DNA of 64,000 nt, taken from Mesobacterium pallidum (GTDB lineage: Bacteria; Pseudomonadota; Alphaproteobacteria; Rhodobacterales; Rhodobacteraceae). The stretch spans positions 62,001 through 126,000 of the forward strand of contig NZ_JAIMID010000006.1 in assembly GCF_019966535.1 (NCBI RefSeq). The letters run 5' to 3'. The notes beneath the pieces were generated by a model. That model ran no database searches and was not told the DNA's origin. It saw only the letters and a list, made by a program, of their open reading frames with translations. Positions 8,157 to 17,806 of the stretch are shown piece by piece; within the stretch, counting starts at the first letter, position 1, and the number at the start of each line of letters is the position of its first letter. The translations under genes and the position numbers were made by a program.

Positions 8157-10537
8157 GCCGAGGCCCGTTCGGTCAGGTGGGCCAGCACCTCGTCGCGCGG
8201 CCCGTCCACAGTCAGCCGGCCGTTCTGCAGGATCAGCGTGCGCGAGGTCAGTTGCAGGATCGGCATCCGGTGCGTGGCGATCACGGCGGTGCGGCCGTCC
8301 AGCCATGTCGCCAGCCGCGACACCAACGTCGCCTCGAGCGTCTGGTCCAGCGCCGCCGTCGGTTCATCCAGCAGGCAGATCCCGGGGTCCTGCAGCCACA
8401 GCCGCGCCCAGCCGATCGACTGGCGCTGGCCGATGGACAGGCCGACGCCGCCATCGCGGATCTCGAGGTCGAGCCCCTTGGGATGCCCCTTGACGAAGGG
8501 TCCGAGGCCGGCGAAGTCCAGCGCGTCGAACAGCCGGTCGTCGTCGCGTTCCAGCAGCGTGATGTTCAGGTTCTCGCGCAGCGTCCCGGCGAACAGCCGC
8601 ACGTCCTGGCCAAGGTAGCCGATGCCGCGCCGCAGATCGCGCGGTTCGACCTGCGCCATCTCGGTGCCGTCGATCAGGATGCGGCCCGCGGTCGGCGCGT
8701 AAAGCCCGGTCAGCAGTTTCAGCAGCGTCGACTTGCCCGACCCGTTGGCGCCCAGCACGGCCACGCATTGCCCCGCGCGGATCGACAGCCCGGGCACGTC
8801 CAGCACCGGGGCCGCGCCGTCCTCGTAGGCAAAACGCACCTCGCGCAGCTCGAAATCGCCACGCAGGGTCTCGCGCCGCAGGTAGCTGCGGCCGGGCGCG
8901 GCGTCCTGCGGGGCCGCGGCGATGGCGTCGAGCCCGTCCAGCGCCGCCTTGACGTTGCCCCAGCGCGCCATGGTCCCGGCGAGCTGCGTGAGCGGCGACA
9001 GGGTGCGGCTGGTCAGGATGCCAACGGCAATGATCGACCCCACGGTGAATTGCCCGGCAAAGACCAGGTACGTCCCGGCGATCACGGCGCAGACGTAGGT
9101 GCCCTGCTGCACCGCCTGGCTCCAGAACGTGAGCGCCGAGGCCAGGCGCCGCTGCTCGGAGGATTTCAGCGCCGACAGGGCCGACAGCTCGGACCAGAGG
9201 CGGCGGTAGCGGTCCTCGGCCCGGACCGATTTCACGGTATCGAGCTCAAACAGAACCTCCTGCAGCATCCGCGAGGACCGGGCCGTGGCGCCCTGCATTT
9301 CCTGAGTCAGGCGGATCATCCGCTTTTGCAGAAAGAACCCCGGCACGACCATCAGGATGCCGCCGGACAGCAGGACCCAGACGATGGGCCCGCCGATGGA
9401 CGCCACGAGGAAGAGGAAAACAAATAGGAATGGGATGTCGGCCAGCGTGCCCACGGTCGAGGCGGTGAAAAACTCGCGCACCGAGCCGAATTCGCGCACC
9501 GACGAAAAGAGCTGCGAGGGCGAGCGTCCCGGCAGGTCCGACCGCATGCCCAGCAGGCGCGCCATCAGCAGGTCCTGCACCCCCATCTCGATCTGCCGCC
9601 CGGCGCCGTCCATCAGACGGGCGCGGGCCATCTTGATCAGCCCTTCCATGAGCAGCGCCAGCGCGGCGCCGGCGGCCAGCACCCACAGCGTGGCCTCGGA
9701 TTGGTGCGGGATCACCCGGTCGTAGACCTGCAGCGAGAACAGCGCGACCGAAACCGCCAGCAGGTTGCCGACGAAGGACCCCAGCGCGATCTCGGCGAAT
9801 TGCCGATGGAAGCGGCTGAACTGACCCCAGAACCAATGCGGCTCGGCCCCTGTGCCGAGGTGCGTGCGGCTGAGGCCCGCGACCTGCGCCTCGGCCCTGA
9901 TCAGCGTGCCGGTGAAGACGCCGGCGAACTCGTCAAGCGCGACCTCGGCCCGGCGTTCGGCCGTGGTCGGATCGTAGATGGTCAGCGTGTCACCGGACTG
10001 GCCCAGCACCAGCACGATCTGGCCGCCCTGCATCAGCGCCAGCGCGGGCCAACTGGCCGCCTCCAGCTTTCCGGCCGGCAGGACCCGGGCGCGCAGCCCG
10101 GCGGCCTTGAGAGCCTGCGACAGCCGCTGCGCCTCGGCCCGCGCCGAGCCGTCGCCGGGGGCTTTCGCCAGCGTGTCGACAAGGTCGGACTGGCTGGTCT
10201 CGACGCCCAGCAGCCCGGTGTAGATACGCAAAAGGTCCGCGCGGGCGGTCAGCCGGGCGGACGGGGTCGGTTTCGGGGGCTCGGGCACATCGGGAACGGG
10301 CGCGATCTCGGCCCGGTGGATCACGCGGGGGGTGGCCTCGGGCTGTGCCTCGGGTTCGGGCGGCGGCGCGGGTGGCGCGACGGCTCCGAGGTCGATGGCC
10401 CGGCGCATCCGCGTGGGCTGCGCCTTGCCGACCAGCGCGATGGTCTTGCCCTTGCCGGGCGCGCGAGAGACCGGACCGCGCGGGCCGGATGACCCCCCGC
10501 CCCGCCCCTTCAGCGTGACCTTGACCGGCTTGCTCAT
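8153..10537 (-). CDS. Type I secretion ABC exporter (LapB/HlyB-like)
   Basis: This 794-residue fused permease/ATPase energises export of a large adhesin. It has three parts. Residues about 1-95 are a basic, proline-rich extension (AVAPPAPPPEPEAQ). Residues about 95-220 look like a peptidase C39-like domain without the QxxxxDC catalytic motif. Residues about 245-520 form the membrane domain. The nucleotide-binding domain follows, with Walker A GANGSGKST (about 596-604), signature LSIGQRQ and Walker B ICLLDEPTAALD. A degenerate C39 domain is normal for exporters of RTX or adhesin substrates with uncleaved C-terminal signals. The proline-rich head is longer than I expect. It overlaps its neighbours by four bases on both sides. 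Confidence 0.94.
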   Translation of the reverse strand: MSKPVKVTLKGRGGGSSGPRGPVSRAPGKGKTIALVGKAQPTRMRRAIDLGAVAPPAPPPEPEAQPEATPRVIHRAEIAPVPDVPEPPKPTPSARLTARADLLRIYTGLLGVETSQSDLVDTLAKAPGDGSARAEAQRLSQALKAAGLRARVLPAGKLEAASWPALALMQGGQIVLVLGQSGDTLTIYDPTTAERRAEVALDEFAGVFTGTLIRAEAQVAGLSRTHLGTGAEPHWFWGQFSRFHRQFAEIALGSFVGNLLAVSVALFSLQVYDRVIPHQSEATLWVLAAGAALALLMEGLIKMARARLMDGAGRQIEMGVQDLLMARLLGMRSDLPGRSPSQLFSSVREFGSVREFFTASTVGTLADIPFLFVFLFLVASIGGPIVWVLLSGGILMVVPGFFLQKRMIRLTQEMQGATARSSRMLQEVLFELDTVKSVRAEDRYRRLWSELSALSALKSSEQRRLASALTFWSQAVQQGTYVCAVIAGTYLVFAGQFTVGSIIAVGILTSRTLSPLTQLAGTMARWGNVKAALDGLDAIAAAPQDAAPGRSYLRRETLRGDFELREVRFAYEDGAAPVLDVPGLSIRAGQCVAVLGANGSGKSTLLKLLTGLYAPTAGRILIDGTEMAQVEPRDLRRGIGYLGQDVRLFAGTLRENLNITLLERDDDRLFDALDFAGLGPFVKGHPKGLDLEIRDGGVGLSIGQRQSIGWARLWLQDPGICLLDEPTAALDQTLEATLVSRLATWLDGRTAVIATHRMPILQLTSRTLILQNGRLTVDGPRDEVLAHLTERASA

Positions 10538-11835
10538 ACCTCGCTCCCGTTCGCCAGCAGGCCCAGGTCGCGGGCCATGCGCAGGCGCAGCCGCGCCGCG
10601 TCATAGGCCAGCCGGGCCTGCTCCTGCTGCTGGGCCGCGAAGGTCTCGTAGACGCCGACCACCTCCATCACCTGGCGCTGCCCGCCCTCGAACTGCGCCT
10701 GGAAGAGGTCGAGGTTGGTCTTGGCCGCGCGCGACAGCCCCTCGGCCTCGGCCGCCTGCCGCTCGAGGCCCTTGAGCTGCTGTTCCTGCCCGCGCAAGGA
10801 GCGCGTCGCCGTCTCGCGCGCCTGCACGACCTTGCGCTCGGCGCCCTCCACCTGCGCCTCGACCGCGCGCAGGCTGGCGGCGGTCCCGAACCCGACGCGG
10901 CCGGAGGTGTTGAGGCTCGCCCGCGGATCGCCGCCGCCGACGGTCGCATTGGCCGACACGCCCGGCAATTGCCCGGCGCGGGCCATCTTCGCCTCGGCCA
11001 CGGCGCGGGTCTTTTCCGCCTCGGCGCGCAGCACGGCCAGCGGCTCGGCCGCCGCCAGATCCACCCGGTCGAGGCCCGACAGGCCGTCCAGCGGTTCGAC
11101 CGACATGGCGTTGAGCTCGGCCAGCGCCTGCGCGGTGCTTTCGCGCGCGGCATCGCGAAGCGACCGCATCTCGGCCAGCTTGTGGCGCACCACGTTGAGG
11201 TCCGACATGTTCGACACGCCGCCCTTGACCCGCTCATTCAGGACCCATTCGAACCGGGTCATGTCGGTGATCGCCGCCTCGGCCAGCTGGGCCCGCGCGC
11301 GCCCCTCCTCGGCCTTGAGGTACAGCGACAGGGCGTCATAGACCCGGGCGTTGGTATCCTCCGACAGGGTCACCGCCGCGACTTCCACGTCGGCAGCGGC
11401 GAATTCGCGCTCGGCCCGCTTGCGGCCGTTGTCAAAGACCACCTGCTCGATCAGCAGCTGGGCGACGAAATCCCCCAGCGATGTCAATGAGATGTTCGGC
11501 CCGATGCTCGGTAGCCAGTTCTTGTCCGCCGCCTCGGCGCGCAGGCGGGCGCTGCGCAGCTCGGCCTCGGCCGCACGGGCATTGGTCGCCAGCACCGCCG
11601 CCGCGACACGGTCATAACTCCCGCCCTCGGGCAGAACCGACCGGCGCGCCTGCAGGTCGAGGATCAGGGTCGAGCCTTCTTCGCCCTGTCTCTCGCGCGC
11701 ACCAAAGGGGCCGACCCGCGTGCTGTCCTCGGCCGGGCGGAACATCGACACGACGCCGCCGTCGTCGCTGCCCATGCAGCCCGACAGCGCCGTCGTGACC
11801 ATCACGCCGAAAATCAAACCTGCTGCTCGCATCAT
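10534..11835 (-). CDS. TolC-family outer-membrane lipoprotein of type I secretion
   Basis: This 433-residue protein has a lipoprotein signal peptide with lipobox LSGC at residues 17-20, so it is probably anchored in the outer membrane. The rest is long amphipathic helices with the two-fold repeated pattern of the TolC/OEP family. The C-terminus ends with the VYETFAAQQQEQARLAYDAARLR block typical of type I secretion channels (quoted in part: ARLRLRMARDLGLL). It overlaps the exporter start by four bases and follows the adhesin gene after about 100 bases, so it belongs to the same operon. Confidence 0.9.
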   Translation of the reverse strand: MMRAAGLIFGVMVTTALSGCMGSDDGGVVSMFRPAEDSTRVGPFGARERQGEEGSTLILDLQARRSVLPEGGSYDRVAAAVLATNARAAEAELRSARLRAEAADKNWLPSIGPNISLTSLGDFVAQLLIEQVVFDNGRKRAEREFAAADVEVAAVTLSEDTNARVYDALSLYLKAEEGRARAQLAEAAITDMTRFEWVLNERVKGGVSNMSDLNVVRHKLAEMRSLRDAARESTAQALAELNAMSVEPLDGLSGLDRVDLAAAEPLAVLRAEAEKTRAVAEAKMARAGQLPGVSANATVGGGDPRASLNTSGRVGFGTAASLRAVEAQVEGAERKVVQARETATRSLRGQEQQLKGLERQAAEAEGLSRAAKTNLDLFQAQFEGGQRQVMEVVGVYETFAAQQQEQARLAYDAARLRLRMARDLGLLANGSEV

Positions 11836-11935
11836 GCCCCGCCCCCGCGTTTTTTCTGCGGTTGTTGCCTGCCGTCTCGCGGCCCGGCGGATCTTGCGCC
11901 CGCCCGGGCCCCTTGTTCGGGTCCTCCGACCTGGG

Positions 11936-14900
11936 TCAGATCACCGCGCCGGTCTGGGCCGCGATCTCGTCCTCGACCAGCAGGGTGCCTGCGCCCAGCT
12001 CGTAGACGTTGAAATCGTGCCCGCCTTCGCTGGCCGTGCCGGTCAGCACCGCACCCTGGATGGTGATGCTGTCGTCGCGCCCGCCGTAGACCTTGACCTG
12101 GTCCGAATGCGAGGACAGCGCGACCAGCTGCGCCTCGGTGATGGTCAGGTGGCTGTTCTCGGCGAACGACAGGTCGATCGCCTCGATCTCGTGCGCCCCC
12201 AGCGCCGGGTTGCCGACCGACACCTCGGCCGTGCCGCTTTCGTTCACGACAAGGTAGGTGCCCGAGCTGTTGCCGGCCGCATCCGTGTGGCTGACCACCA
12301 GGTGCGAGCCGTCCGGCACGGTCTGGCCGAAGTTCACGATGGTCTCGCCGATCACGCCGATGTCGGTCAGCGTCAGGCCCGGGGTCAGGTCGCTGATCGA
12401 CCCGTCCGGCTGCACATGGCCGACGGCCAGCGCGTCCTCGGCCATCTCGACCGAGATGTCGCGGATGTCGCCCGAGCGGTCGAAGTTCACCGCCTCGACG
12501 ATGGGGCCATCGGGGGCCTCGGTGTCGATGCGGATGGCGTCGGCCAGCGCGATCTGGTCGGTGTTGCCGGCGGCGTCCGTGGCATAGACCATGATGTCGG
12601 CGTCATACTCGCCCTGCGGGATGGCCGAGGCGGGGATCAGCACCGACCAGTTGCCCGCCGCGTCCACCTGCGCGGCATGGGCGAGGCCCTCGAAGGCGAC
12701 CGTGATGGTCGATCCGGCCTCGACCGTGCCCGTCAGCTCGAGCCCGCCGGCCACGGCCGCCGCATTCATGACGGCGGGGGGCGCGTCGGCGGTCAGCTCG
12801 TTCACCAGCGTGTCGACGGCGAAGGTGCTCTCCAGCCGCGCGGTGTTGCCTGCCCGGTCGGTGGTGTCGATGACGGCCGTCACCTCGTATTCGCCCTGCG
12901 GCAGGTCGCTGCCGGCGAAATCGACGCTCCAGTTGCCAGCCGCATCCACGGATGCGATGCGGGTCGCGGTGCCGATGGTGACCGTCAGGGTCGCGCCCGG
13001 CTCGGTCGTGCCGGTCAGGGTGAAGCCATCGGCCAGCTCGTCGTGGTTCAGCGCGTCGGCGAACTCCGCCGGATCGGCACCGAGGGCAAAGTTCACCACC
13101 TCGGTGTCGACCGAAACGCTATCCGTCGCGTCGATCACGTTGCCGGCCGCATCGGTGCGGGTGGCGGTGATCTCGGCCTCGTAGGTGCCCTCGGGGATCT
13201 CGGCGGCGGCATAGGTCGCCGACCAGCGGCCATCCGGCCCGGTGACGACGGTCTGGGTCGCGGCGCCAAGGCTCACGGTCACCAGCGCGCCCGCATCCGA
13301 GGTGCCGGTGATGGTCACGCCGTCCGACTGTTCGACCGCATTGACGATGTCGTCGGTTTCGATCGGGGCCGTGTCGATCGCCAGCTTGCCGGCGTCGGTG
13401 TCGATCACAACGGCCTGGGTCAGCGTGGACGTGTTGCCCGCCGGGTCGGTCGCCGTGGCCGTCAGGGTCGCGGTGTATTCGCCCTTGGGGATGTCGGTCG
13501 CGGCAAAGGTCGCGGACCAGTTGCCCGCCGCATCCACAGTGGCGATGCGCTGCACCATGCCAAGCTGCACCACGAGGGTCGAGCCCGGCTCGACCGTGCC
13601 GCCAAAGCTGAGGCCGGCGGCCTGTTCCACCGCGTTGAGCACGCCATCGGCGCCGCCCGTCGTGGTGGTGATGGCAAAGTCGCGCACCAGCGTGTCGATG
13701 TCGATCACCAGTTCGGCCGAAGAGGCGTTGCCGGCCGCATCGGTGGCGTTCGCCGTCGCGGTCACCTGGGTTTCGCCCTGCGGCAGCTCGGCGGCGAGGA
13801 AGGTCACGGACCAGTTGCCCGACCCGTCCATGGTGGCGACGCGGGACGACCCGGCCAGCTCGACCACCACGGTCGATCCCGGCTCGGTCGCGCCGGTCAG
13901 CGTGACGCCATCGGCGCGTTCCACCGCGTTGACGATGCCATCGGTCTCGACCGGGACGGGCGAGAAGCTGACGCTGCCCTCAGTGTCCACCGAGACGCTG
14001 CCCGAGGTGCTGGCCGTGTTGCCCGCGACATCGGTCGCGGACACGGTGATCGGCGCACCGTAGGTACCCGTGGGAATGTCGCTCGAGGGTACGGTCACCG
14101 ACCAGGTGCCCGAACCGGTCGCGGTGGTCGTGTAGGTCTGGCCCTGGAAGGTCACGACCAGCGCGGACCCCGGCTCGGCGCTGCCGGTGATGGCAAAGCC
14201 GGCGGCCTGGTCCACGGCGTTGACAAGGTCGTCGCCGCCCGCCAGCCCGGTGTCGAGCGTTACGGAGGTCTCGGTATCCACCGCAAAGCTGCGCGTCGCG
14301 GTCGAGGCATTGCCAGACCCGTCCGTCGCGGTGGCCGTCGCGGTCAGCGTGGCCACGCCTTCGGGGATATCCACGGCAGGGATGGTGACCGTCCAGGCGG
14401 TGCCGGTGACGGTGGTGGTATAGTCCTTGCCATTGATCGTGACGACGACCGACGATCCTGCCTCGGTCGTGCCGGTCAGGGTCACGCCATCGGAGCGCTC
14501 GGCCGCGTTGACCACGTCGTCGGTTTCCACCGGCACGGGGTCGAAGCTGACCGCGTTTTCGGTGTCCACGGCGAGGGTTGTGGAGGTCGAGGCGCTGTTG
14601 CCCGCCAGGTCGGTCGAGGTGACCGAGATCGTGGCATCATAGGTGCCGGCGTGGATGTCCACGCTGGGCACGCTGACCATCCAAGTGCCATCCGGCCCCG
14701 AAACGGTGGTGTAGCTGCTGCCCTCGAAGGTGACGTTCAGCGAAGCACCCGGCTCGGCCGTGCCGGTGATCGGGAAACCGACGCCCGCCTCGAGCGCGTT
14801 CACCAGGTCATCGCCCGCAAGGCCGCTGTCGATGGTCACGCTCGTCTGCGTGTCGATGGTGATTTCGCGCGTGGTGGTCGAGGTGTTGCCGGCGCTGTCG

Positions 14901-16585
14901 GTCGCCGTCACTTCGATGGTGGTGGTGTATTCGCCGGTGGCGATGGTGGTTGCCGGGATCACGGCGGTCCAGCTGCCGCTGCCGTCCACGGTGGCGGTCA
15001 CACTCGTGCCCTGCACGGTCACGATGACGGTCGAGCCGGGCTCGGTCGTGCCGCTGACCGGCACGTCATCGACGCGCTCGCCCTCGTTGACCACATCGTC
15101 GCCCTCGATCACGCCGGTCTGGATGGTGACATAGCCCTCGGTGTCGATGCGGATCGTGCCGGTGGTGGACGACCCGTTGCCCGCCCCGTCCACGGTGCTG
15201 GCGGTAATGGTCGCGTCATATTCGCCCGTGGCGAAGACCGAAGGCTCGAAGGTCACGGACCAGCTGCCATCGGGCCCGGTCACAGCCTCGAGCGAGGTGC
15301 CATAGGCGGTCACGGTGACAACTGCGCCCACCGAAGAGGTGCCGGTGATGGTCACGCCGTCGGAATGTTCGTCCGCATTGACCACGCCATCGACCTCGAT
15401 GGTGCTTTCGTCGATGGTGATCGGGTGCGGCACGGTGTCGATGCGGATCGCATCCGTTGTGATCGCGCTGTTGCCGCGCACGTCGGTGGCGGTGATGGTC
15501 ACGCCCTCGTCGTATTCGCCGCCGGGCAGCTCCACGGGGGTGAAGGTCACGCTCCAGCTGCCATCGGGGCTGACGACGACCGTATGGGTCGCCTCGCCCG
15601 CCGAGATGGTCAGCAGCGCGCCCGGCTCCGAGGTGCCGCCGATGGTGCAGCCGGTGGGATGCCCGTCGGCGTTCACCAGGTCGCCGGTCGAGACGGTGCC
15701 GTATTCCACGGTGACCTCGGGGGGGGTGAAGTCGATGTCGACGGTCGGCCCATCCAGCACCGAGACCTCGCCATCCGGGTCGGTCACGGTGACGATCGAC
15801 TCGTAGACGCCGTCATCGGGGTAATCGGGATCGGTGAAGGTCACGCCCCAGCTGCCGTCGTCGTTCACCGTGGTGTCACGGGTCCAGCCGCCGACCTCGA
15901 CGGTGACCGTCGCGCCGGGCTCGCCCGTGCCGGTGATCGTGGCGCCGGGGGTCTCGTCGCGGCCGCCCTGCAGGATCGTCGTCTCGGGCTCGTCCACCGT
16001 CGGCGGGGCCTTCGTCTCGGCCGAGCCCGAGGTGCTGCTGCCGCCGCTGCCGCCACTGCCACCGCCGCCCGTGGCCGCCAGCAGCGCGCCGCCGGCCAGC
16101 GCCGGGCCGGCCAGGCCAAACAGGCTGGTGCCGCCCAGCAGGCCCGCGCCCAGCATCGAGACCTGGTCATCCTCGGCCGGGGTGATCACCGCGGCATCGG
16201 CCAGGTCATGGCCCTCGACGAAGATCAGCGCGTCATCGGGGCTCCACTTGCCCCATTCCGCGGTCGGGCCGTAATCGGCGAAGAGAACGCCGCCAGAGCC
16301 CTCGACAAAGGTCACCTCGTTCAGCGCACCCTCGGTGCTGAGGAACAGCCGGTTCGCGGCGCCATCGGCAAAGTAACCCTGCAGCACGATGACCCGGCCA
16401 TCTGCCAGGCTGACCTGCAGATCCTGGCCGACACGCGTGTAGCCGCGCAGGTCGGATTGCCTGAGGTTGAGAGAAACATCCTGCCCGGCTCCGACCGCGA
16501 CGGTTGCGATGGCCTCTTCTGCAGGGATGGACCCACGTTCCACAGCGCCCACGGCACTGCGAACGACGAAATCAATCGTCTTCAT
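11936..16585 (-). CDS. Bap-type adhesin with 12 Ig-like domains
   Basis: This 1549-residue secreted protein has three parts. Residues 1 to about 130 resemble the BapA-type prefix domain (VVLQGYFADG-like segment, WSPDDALIFVEGHDLADAA). Next is a glycine/serine linker (about 143-190). Then come about 12 tandem bacterial Ig-like domains of about 97 residues, each with a [IL]TGT-x-EPG start, a DGSWSV centre and a TDxAGN-x-S end. The last ~110 residues contain AIDLSFAENSHLTITEAQL and end LLVEDEIAAQTGAVI, a plausible type I secretion tail. No RTX nonapeptides are evident. Expected role: cell-surface adhesion or biofilm matrix, exported by the three genes downstream. Codon use is extremely GC-biased, which opens long antisense frames. 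Confidence 0.9.
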   Translation of the reverse strand: MKTIDFVVRSAVGAVERGSIPAEEAIATVAVGAGQDVSLNLRQSDLRGYTRVGQDLQVSLADGRVIVLQGYFADGAANRLFLSTEGALNEVTFVEGSGGVLFADYGPTAEWGKWSPDDALIFVEGHDLADAAVITPAEDDQVSMLGAGLLGGTSLFGLAGPALAGGALLAATGGGGSGGSGGSSTSGSAETKAPPTVDEPETTILQGGRDETPGATITGTGEPGATVTVEVGGWTRDTTVNDDGSWGVTFTDPDYPDDGVYESIVTVTDPDGEVSVLDGPTVDIDFTPPEVTVEYGTVSTGDLVNADGHPTGCTIGGTSEPGALLTISAGEATHTVVVSPDGSWSVTFTPVELPGGEYDEGVTITATDVRGNSAITTDAIRIDTVPHPITIDESTIEVDGVVNADEHSDGVTITGTSSVGAVVTVTAYGTSLEAVTGPDGSWSVTFEPSVFATGEYDATITASTVDGAGNGSSTTGTIRIDTEGYVTIQTGVIEGDDVVNEGERVDDVPVSGTTEPGSTVIVTVQGTSVTATVDGSGSWTAVIPATTIATGEYTTTIEVTATDSAGNTSTTTREITIDTQTSVTIDSGLAGDDLVNALEAGVGFPITGTAEPGASLNVTFEGSSYTTVSGPDGTWMVSVPSVDIHAGTYDATISVTSTDLAGNSASTSTTLAVDTENAVSFDPVPVETDDVVNAAERSDGVTLTGTTEAGSSVVVTINGKDYTTTVTGTAWTVTIPAVDIPEGVATLTATATATDGSGNASTATRSFAVDTETSVTLDTGLAGGDDLVNAVDQAAGFAITGSAEPGSALVVTFQGQTYTTTATGSGTWSVTVPSSDIPTGTYGAPITVSATDVAGNTASTSGSVSVDTEGSVSFSPVPVETDGIVNAVERADGVTLTGATEPGSTVVVELAGSSRVATMDGSGNWSVTFLAAELPQGETQVTATANATDAAGNASSAELVIDIDTLVRDFAITTTTGGADGVLNAVEQAAGLSFGGTVEPGSTLVVQLGMVQRIATVDAAGNWSATFAATDIPKGEYTATLTATATDPAGNTSTLTQAVVIDTDAGKLAIDTAPIETDDIVNAVEQSDGVTITGTSDAGALVTVSLGAATQTVVTGPDGRWSATYAAAEIPEGTYEAEITATRTDAAGNVIDATDSVSVDTEVVNFALGADPAEFADALNHDELADGFTLTGTTEPGATLTVTIGTATRIASVDAAGNWSVDFAGSDLPQGEYEVTAVIDTTDRAGNTARLESTFAVDTLVNELTADAPPAVMNAAAVAGGLELTGTVEAGSTITVAFEGLAHAAQVDAAGNWSVLIPASAIPQGEYDADIMVYATDAAGNTDQIALADAIRIDTEAPDGPIVEAVNFDRSGDIRDISVEMAEDALAVGHVQPDGSISDLTPGLTLTDIGVIGETIVNFGQTVPDGSHLVVSHTDAAGNSSGTYLVVNESGTAEVSVGNPALGAHEIEAIDLSFAENSHLTITEAQLVALSSHSDQVKVYGGRDDSITIQGAVLTGTASEGGHDFNVYELGAGTLLVEDEIAAQTGAVI

Positions 16586-16942
16586 AATTACACCACTCTA
16601 CCTCAAGGTGACTCATTCTGCGCGGTCACCGGTTTTAAGTTATGCCGATATTTACCGTTTCAGGCGGTTATCCGCTAGTCCAATTTTCAAAACCCCCTTG
16701 GATTCCGCGGGGAATTTACCGAAGAGCGAGTCATTTTTGCCATAGGTGTCCCGCGGATCGCCCGGGAAACAGACGGTTCGACCGGGCCGGGACACGACTG
16801 GAACGCGGGACATGCCGCGCGCCCTGCAACCCGGACGCGTTTGCTGTGCGCCCATGAGAAATTGCCTGTGCAAGCCCAATCGCGCATGGCAGCAGCGCGC
16901 AGGATCGGGCATGGTATCCGCGAGGCGAGAACAGGAGCAGCC
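16586..16942. promoter_or_regulatory. Divergent intergenic region upstream of the adhesin operon
   Basis: This 357-base gap separates the adhesin start from the flavin-reductase start. The part nearest the adhesin (16586-16700) is clearly more AT-rich than its surroundings, with TAAGTTATGCC and ATATTTACCG segments, as expected for a promoter. A GAGGTAGAG stretch lies 10-18 bases before the adhesin ATG (minus strand) and could be its ribosome site. No gene is visible and no specific operator can be named. Confidence 0.45.
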
Positions 16943-17455
16943 ATGGCCCAGGATCACCCCGCGGCGATCGATTTCGTCCCAGGGCACGAAACACTGACAG
17001 ATTTCCGGCAGGCACTGGGGCGCTTTGCGACCGGCGTCACGGTCGTGACCTGCACCAGCGACATGGGCCCGCTCGGAATCACCGCCAACAGCTTCTCCTC
17101 GCTCTCGCTCGACCCGCCCCTCGTGCTGTGGTCACCGGCGCGCAGCTCGCGCCGATTCGGCGCCTTCTGCGCCGCGCGGCATTTCTCGGTCCACGTGATC
17201 GGTGCCGAACAAGAGGCCATCGCGCGCCATTTCTCGAAACAGGGCCATGATTTCACCGGGCTCAACTGGGTCGCGGGCGAGACTGGCGTGCCGCATCTGG
17301 CGGGCTGCATCGCGCGCTTCGACTGCGACAAGGAGGCCGAGTACGAGGGCGGCGATCACGCCATCATCGTCGGCCGCGTGCGCCGCGTGGTCAGCCGGCC
17401 CGGCGCCCCGCTGGTGTTCCACGCCGGCCAGTTCCTCGACCTCGACGGCGACTGA
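16943..17455 (+). CDS. Flavin reductase-like FMN-binding protein
   Basis: This 170-residue protein belongs to the flavin reductase-like family (FMN-binding split barrel). Family features are the start of the domain FRQALGRFATGVTVVTC, the ITANSFSSLSLDPPLVLWSP flavin-binding block and the GDHAIIVGRVRRV C-terminal segment. Such proteins reduce free flavin with NAD(P)H, often for a partner monooxygenase. No partner monooxygenase is adjacent, and the nearby oxygenases are non-haem iron enzymes that do not need reduced flavin. I chose the ATG at 16943 because it has an ACAGGAGC ribosome site and the family begins there. Confidence 0.88.
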   Translation: MAQDHPAAIDFVPGHETLTDFRQALGRFATGVTVVTCTSDMGPLGITANSFSSLSLDPPLVLWSPARSSRRFGAFCAARHFSVHVIGAEQEAIARHFSKQGHDFTGLNWVAGETGVPHLAGCIARFDCDKEAEYEGGDHAIIVGRVRRVVSRPGAPLVFHAGQFLDLDGD

Positions 17456-17497
17456 CCCACCCGGCCCGAAACCGCGCGGCCTGCGCCCGCGCGCTTG

Positions 17498-17785
17498 CCT
17501 TCGGCGAGAGTATTTGCGGAAAAGTGAAAGCAGGCGTGCGCCGCGCGACGGCAGGCAGTGCACGATGCAGCCAAGCACAGGATGCCTCCGGCGGGCATAT
17601 TTGGCGAAAGATGAAAGGCCGGCGCCACAGCGTCCCCTTCACCTTTCCCGAAATATCCCGGGGAGCGTGAGGGGCTGGCGCCTCACCCGGACGCCAATGA
17701 CAGACACCCGCCACGGTGCAGCGCGCCCGATCCCTTTTCATCTTGCCCATAAACTCCGGGGTCCGGGGCAGAGCCCCGGTCCGCC
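17498..17785. repeat. Cluster of four dispersed-repeat copies in two orientations
   Basis: Two copies of the pattern CGGCGnGnnTATTTGnGnAA plus a following GTGAAA or ATGAAA lie at 17498-17529 and 17584-17616. Two copies in the opposite orientation lie at 17638-17663 (TTCACCTTTCCCGAAATAT) and 17735-17761 (TTTTCATCTTGCCC, AAACTCCGGGG). The last is followed by the dyad CCGGGGC-AGA-GCCCCGG. They fill the 351-base gap between the flavin reductase stop and the convergent oxygenase stop. A fifth copy lies at 1444. There is no coding signal here. Confidence 0.65.
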
Positions 17786-17806
17786 CTCCGCCAAGCGCGC
17801 GACGCG

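Noticed and set aside
11720..16678. A 1652-residue open frame on the plus strand opposite the adhesin gene.
   Set aside because: It is a low-complexity His/Gly/Arg/Ala-rich shadow caused by the GC-biased codon use of the Ig-like repeats; no ribosome site or domain.
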